Below are positions 52,110 through 55,000 of a stretch of 55,000 nucleotides of DNA, in pieces. The stretch covers positions 207,501 through 262,500 of the forward strand of contig WBZZ01005871.1 in the NCBI GenBank assembly GCA_019918135.1, in the 5' to 3' direction. This DNA is from Paulinella micropora. Its lineage: Eukaryota > Cercozoa > Imbricatea > Euglyphida > Paulinellidae. The position numbers and the translations under genes are program-made. The notes below the pieces were generated by a model, which had not been told where the DNA came from, did not search any database, and saw only the letters and a list, made by a program, of their open reading frames with translations. The stretch's first letter is position 1; each line of letters opens with the position of its first letter.

Positions 52110-52259
52110 GCAATTGTTTTCCTTTTGTGCTCTGTGGAGCGCTTTTTGGGGGGTTTTCTTTGTTGGTATGTGTGATGTCTGTTTTTGAAGTCAAAACATA
52201 AAATGAGACGTGAATTTTTAGGCATTAAATTCACGACGAGATTTTATGTATCTTCTACT
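52110..52259 (-). repeat. Element 1 right terminus with conserved two-tier stem-loop
   Basis: Outer arms ACATAAAAT/ATTTTATGT (52196-52204, 52241-52249), inner arms CGTGAATTT/AAATTCACG (52209-52217, 52227-52235), 9-base loop with AGGCA. On the minus strand it starts AGTAG and also shares CTCCACAGAGC with the element 2 left end (29876 area). Confidence 0.82.
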
Positions 52260-52265
52260 CCTGCC

Positions 52266-52585
52266 CCCCCTGCTCCTGCTCCTGCTGCTTCTCTTCTGAT
52301 TCTTCTTTTTCTTCTTCTTCTTCTTCTTCTTCTTCTTCTTCTTCTTCTTCTTCTTCTTCTTCTTCTTCTTCTTCTTCTTCTTCTTCTTCTTCTTCTTCTT
52401 CTTCTTCTTCTTCTTCTTCTTCTCCTCCTCCTCCTCCTCCTTCTCCTTCTCCTTCTCCTCCTCCTCCTCCTCCTTCTTCTTCTTCTTCTTCTTCTTCTTC
52501 TTCTTCTTCTTCTTCTTCTTCTTCTTCTTCTTCTTCTTCTTCTTCTTCTTCTTCTTCTTCTTCTTCTTCTTCTTCTTCTTCTCAC
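52266..52585. repeat. (TTC)n microsatellite with CTC and CTG interruptions
   Basis: Long trinucleotide array directly beside the element 1 terminus. Long polyL and polyR frames across it are artefacts of the repeat. Confidence 0.95.
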
Positions 52586-52788
52586 TAGTCCTTTCTCTGT
52601 TTGTCTGTAGTCATAGTCTTCATAATGGAGATTGATTTCCTATTAAACAACCACTACACTGTGTTGCGTAGTGGTCTTTTCTTGTAATCCCTTTACTCAT
52701 GTCAAACTCGATAAGATCGGTACACACTCTTGAACTTGTCACTCTCTTGAATCAAATCTGCTCTTGATCCCTCCTTTTGTTTGTCTCA
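52586..52788. other. Short gene-free flank leading to a splice acceptor
   Basis: No gene seen. It ends in a pyrimidine tract and tctcag, a good 3' splice site for the next exon. Confidence 0.4.
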
Positions 52789-53920
52789 GCAATGGAGAAA
52801 ATGGAAGTTGAAACGGAAGTCCAAAAGACGGAAAATAACGAGGAGAAGTGCTGTGAATAAATGGGGCAACTCAGTGTTGGGACTGGCTGCTGAGACGAAG
52901 AGCCTGGACGAGTTTCGTGCTTGTCTTGCTGAGCACCGGTCTTCAGTTAATGTTCAAAACAAAAACGGCTGGACCCCGCTTCGCTGTGTTATTGAAGCCC
53001 GCGATGATCTGCACGTTTCCAAAGTAATTGCTTACGACCTGCTATCCGCCAAGGTACATAAACTAAAACTACATTGATTTTATTTTTATTTGGGCTCCGT
53101 GTATACATAGGCTGACCCATTTATTGGGTGTCGCAAGGGGAGGCTACTACCTGTGCACGGAGCCGCCCGAAACCCTCAAAAGTCTTCTGTTTTCCTGCCT
53201 CTTTTGATTGGGAAGTTTCCGGAACTGGCTGAAGCAAAGACTAGGTACACATCCGACTCTCATTCGAATATTTTCGTATTCACATCATGTTTGTTGTTGT
53301 AGGATGGGGCTCCGTCCTCTTCATTACGCTGCCGAGGCTCGGGATTTACCCGCAGTGAAATGGCTTGTTGAACATGTTCGCGTGGACGTGGACGCAGTAA
53401 CGAATGATGGGAACACCGCTCTTCACTATGCCGGGGCAGTGAGCAGGGACGAACAAGTGTCAATCCAACGCTTCAATAAGCTTCCTGTTTGGGATTATTT
53501 AGTTGAACACGGTGCCTCACTTGAAGTCCGCAACCACAACGGATTTAGTCCCATTGGAAAGCTGTTCGGTCCACATATTGGGAGACTACAACGAGAAGCA
53601 AAGGAGAAAAAGCTCAATCTTGAAACTTCTTCGGACTCTATCGTTCTCCACGAATTGTTGAACTACGACGAAGATACCGCCGAGGTATGGTTTATTGAAT
53701 TAAGATGAAGATATATATATATATATATAAATTAGATTGTTTGTTTATTTGTTTCTTTTTTTCAATTTTGCATGGTTTGCTTATAGGATGTGCTGAATAT
53801 GATGCATGAAGAGAGGCCAGAGTCTTGGGAGCCTGTTCCATGGATTCTCAAAGAACTTTTTTTCGGGCCAAGTTCCAGAACAAAGAAACGAAATTTACAG
53901 AAGATGCACCCAAAAAAAAA

Positions 53921-53956
<36 letters not shown>

Positions 53957-53972
53957 AAAAAAAAAACATTAA
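52789..53972 (+). CDS. Host ankyrin-repeat gene, four exons seen (5' end not found)
   Basis: Exons about 52789-53053, 53111-53244, 53303-53684 and 53787-53972; all introns are GT-AG, 57-102 bases, and the frame stays open across them. Ankyrin features: VNVQNKNGWTPLRCVIEARD, then MGLRPLHYAAEARDLPAVKWL and VTNDGNTALHYAG, VRNHNGFSPIG. The first exon starts at a splice acceptor, so upstream exons exist. The last exon runs into an (ATA)n then poly-A stretch read as Ile and Lys repeats before TAA; the true 3' end is uncertain. Ankyrin repeats mediate protein contacts. Confidence 0.72.
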
Positions 53973-54560
53973 CGTCATGCTGACAGAAGCTCAAAGGAAA
54001 CTCCTGTCTGCTTTTACATAAAATGAGAAATATTTTTTAGAACGTATTTGCTTTGACGCTAAATAATGAATATTAATATTGTAAGAATGATAAATACTCA
54101 AAAGTACTGTTTGTACTTGAACCAGTTGTGTTCAGTATGTTTATAAATTCCTTTTTATCATTGAGCTCGTAAGGGTAAGACCTCCGGTGTTAATACAACC
54201 GGGGAGAACTTTCATCGGTTCACATTGCAAATAAGGATGATGGGGACCGAGATTAATGTATTATAAAGTATCCGACCTTTCCTCCAAGGCGGGAGCCTTC
54301 AATCGAGAGGTGATAGAGCGGTTACGCAAGGCCGCAAATTCTTGCTTTGTCTCGTTTTTCCTTTGTTCCCCATTCCTGTATTCGTTCCCCTTGGTTCGTT
54401 TCTCCTTTTCCCCCTTTCTGTTGACTTCATCTTTTCTTATTCTCTGGTTTTCACCCTTCCTTATTTCACCTCCCTCACTTCTCCTTGTAGTCCGCTTTTT
54501 TCTCTCTTTGTTCGCCCCTGTTTTTACTTATGTTCGCCTACTTACATGCTTCCTTTTCAG
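53973..54560. other. No gene supported
   Basis: AT-rich to about 54240, then pyrimidine-rich from about 54350 to 54560. The long frames here come from the composition. Confidence 0.4.
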
Positions 54561-54644
54561 CTCTACGAAAAGCAAGTGTTCATTATTAAAAGTCGTTTAG
54601 TGAAAAAAATTATGGCTACAGCCGGCGGCAGCAGCCTGCCCTCG
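54561..54644 (+). CDS. Possible exon (84 bp)
   Basis: Preceded by a long pyrimidine tract and ttttcag, followed by gtcagt. Encodes 28 codons without a stop, LYEKQVFIIKSRLVKKIM then a Gly/Ser-rich end. No flanking exon or family identified. Confidence 0.25.
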
Positions 54645-54774
54645 GTCAGTACATTTTCATTTTTTTTAAACCGATAATTATTAATACGAATCATTAAGCG
54701 GCTCACAGGCCCAGGCGTTTGGGCTTGGCCAGTTTCCGACGCGCCTATACGTGCACAAATACGTAGATAACTTC

Positions 54775-55000
54775 ATACATACATACCATAGATACATACA
54801 ACGTAACATAACATAACATCATAACAGAACATAACATAACATAACATAACATAACATGACATAACATGACATGACATGACATGACGTGACGTGACATGAC
54901 GTGACATGGAATGACATGACAATGCATCACATAGCATGGCATGGCATGACATGACATGACATGACATGACATACATACATAGATACATAGATACATAGAT
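54775..55000. repeat. Pentanucleotide (ACATA/ACATG/ACGTG)n array with (GATACATA)n
   Basis: Blocks of acata, then acatg and acgtg units, followed by gatacata units up to the window edge. No gene. Confidence 0.92.

Larger units (their letters stand above)
50726..52259 (-). mobile_element. Element 1, right part (5' end of the older Polinton)
   Basis: Contains the N-terminal part of polymerase B, two small genes and a terminal sequence ending CTACT at 52259. It is the piece of element 1 that lies beyond the element 2 insertion. A possible 6-bp target duplication, cctgcc, follows at 52260-52265; no left partner was found. Confidence 0.88.

Noticed and set aside
52185..52610. PolyL and polyR frames of 113-141 codons
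   Set aside because: Products of the (TTC)n microsatellite.
54256..54677. Two overlapping hydrophobic frames
   Set aside because: They arise from a pyrimidine-rich tract; a splice acceptor at its end explains it better.

Overview
This is eukaryotic nuclear DNA dominated by mobile elements. Evidence for a eukaryote is a spliced ankyrin-repeat gene with short GT-AG introns, a non-LTR retrotransposon, a Ty1/copia element and long trinucleotide microsatellites. The host is probably a protist, alga or fungus; I cannot name it. The centre of the window is AT-rich and carries a complete virus-like gene set: protein-primed DNA polymerase B, retroviral-type integrase, FtsK/HerA-type packaging ATPase, adenain-like cysteine protease, major and minor capsid proteins and a phage-like tail fibre. 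It is Maverick/Polinton DNA.

The main structural result is that there are two Polinton copies, one inside the other. Element 2 (29749-50719, 20,971 bp) has 128-bp terminal inverted repeats beginning 5'-AGTAGT, one mismatch between them, and a 6-bp target duplication (aagaag, 29743-29748 and 50720-50725). It sits inside the polymerase gene of an older Polinton, element 1, whose two parts are about 6613-29748 and 50726-52259. The polymerase reading frame is continuous across the site once element 2 and one duplication copy are ignored. Element 1 lies in the opposite orientation, so the window looks like a giant inverted repeat. Its right terminus (52259) is recognisable; its left terminus is not. 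It was also hit by a 6.1-kb Ty1/copia element (8608-14717, target duplication ttaat) in the tail-fibre gene.

Layout: 1-2390 end of a non-LTR retrotransposon with a restriction-like endonuclease, then a pyrimidine-rich tail and a (GAA)n array; 2889-6610 no genes; 6640-8259 element 1 integrase and a charged protein (minus); 8321-17830 element 1 fibre split by copia; 17986-26585 element 1 virion module (plus); 26610-29748 two small genes and the C-terminal part of the polymerase (minus); 29749-50719 element 2 with the same gene order mirrored; 50726-52259 remaining 5' end of element 1; 52266-52585 (TTC)n; 52789-53972 ankyrin gene; 54775-55000 pentanucleotide repeats.

In each Polinton the polymerase and integrase would replicate and insert the DNA, and the ATPase, protease, capsid proteins, small basic protein and fibre would build a virion. 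Element 1 is heavily mutated. Element 2 keeps intact polymerase, major capsid, protease, ATPase core and several small genes, but its integrase, fibre, minor capsid and GIY-YIG genes carry stops or frameshifts, so neither copy looks autonomous as sequenced.

The most unusual signals are (1) a dispersed family of about 52-65-bp palindromes in the Polintons, at different intergenic sites in each copy, and in frame at two conserved places in the protease gene; and (2) a two-tier stem-loop at the element termini whose geometry is conserved between the copies although the stem sequences are replaced.
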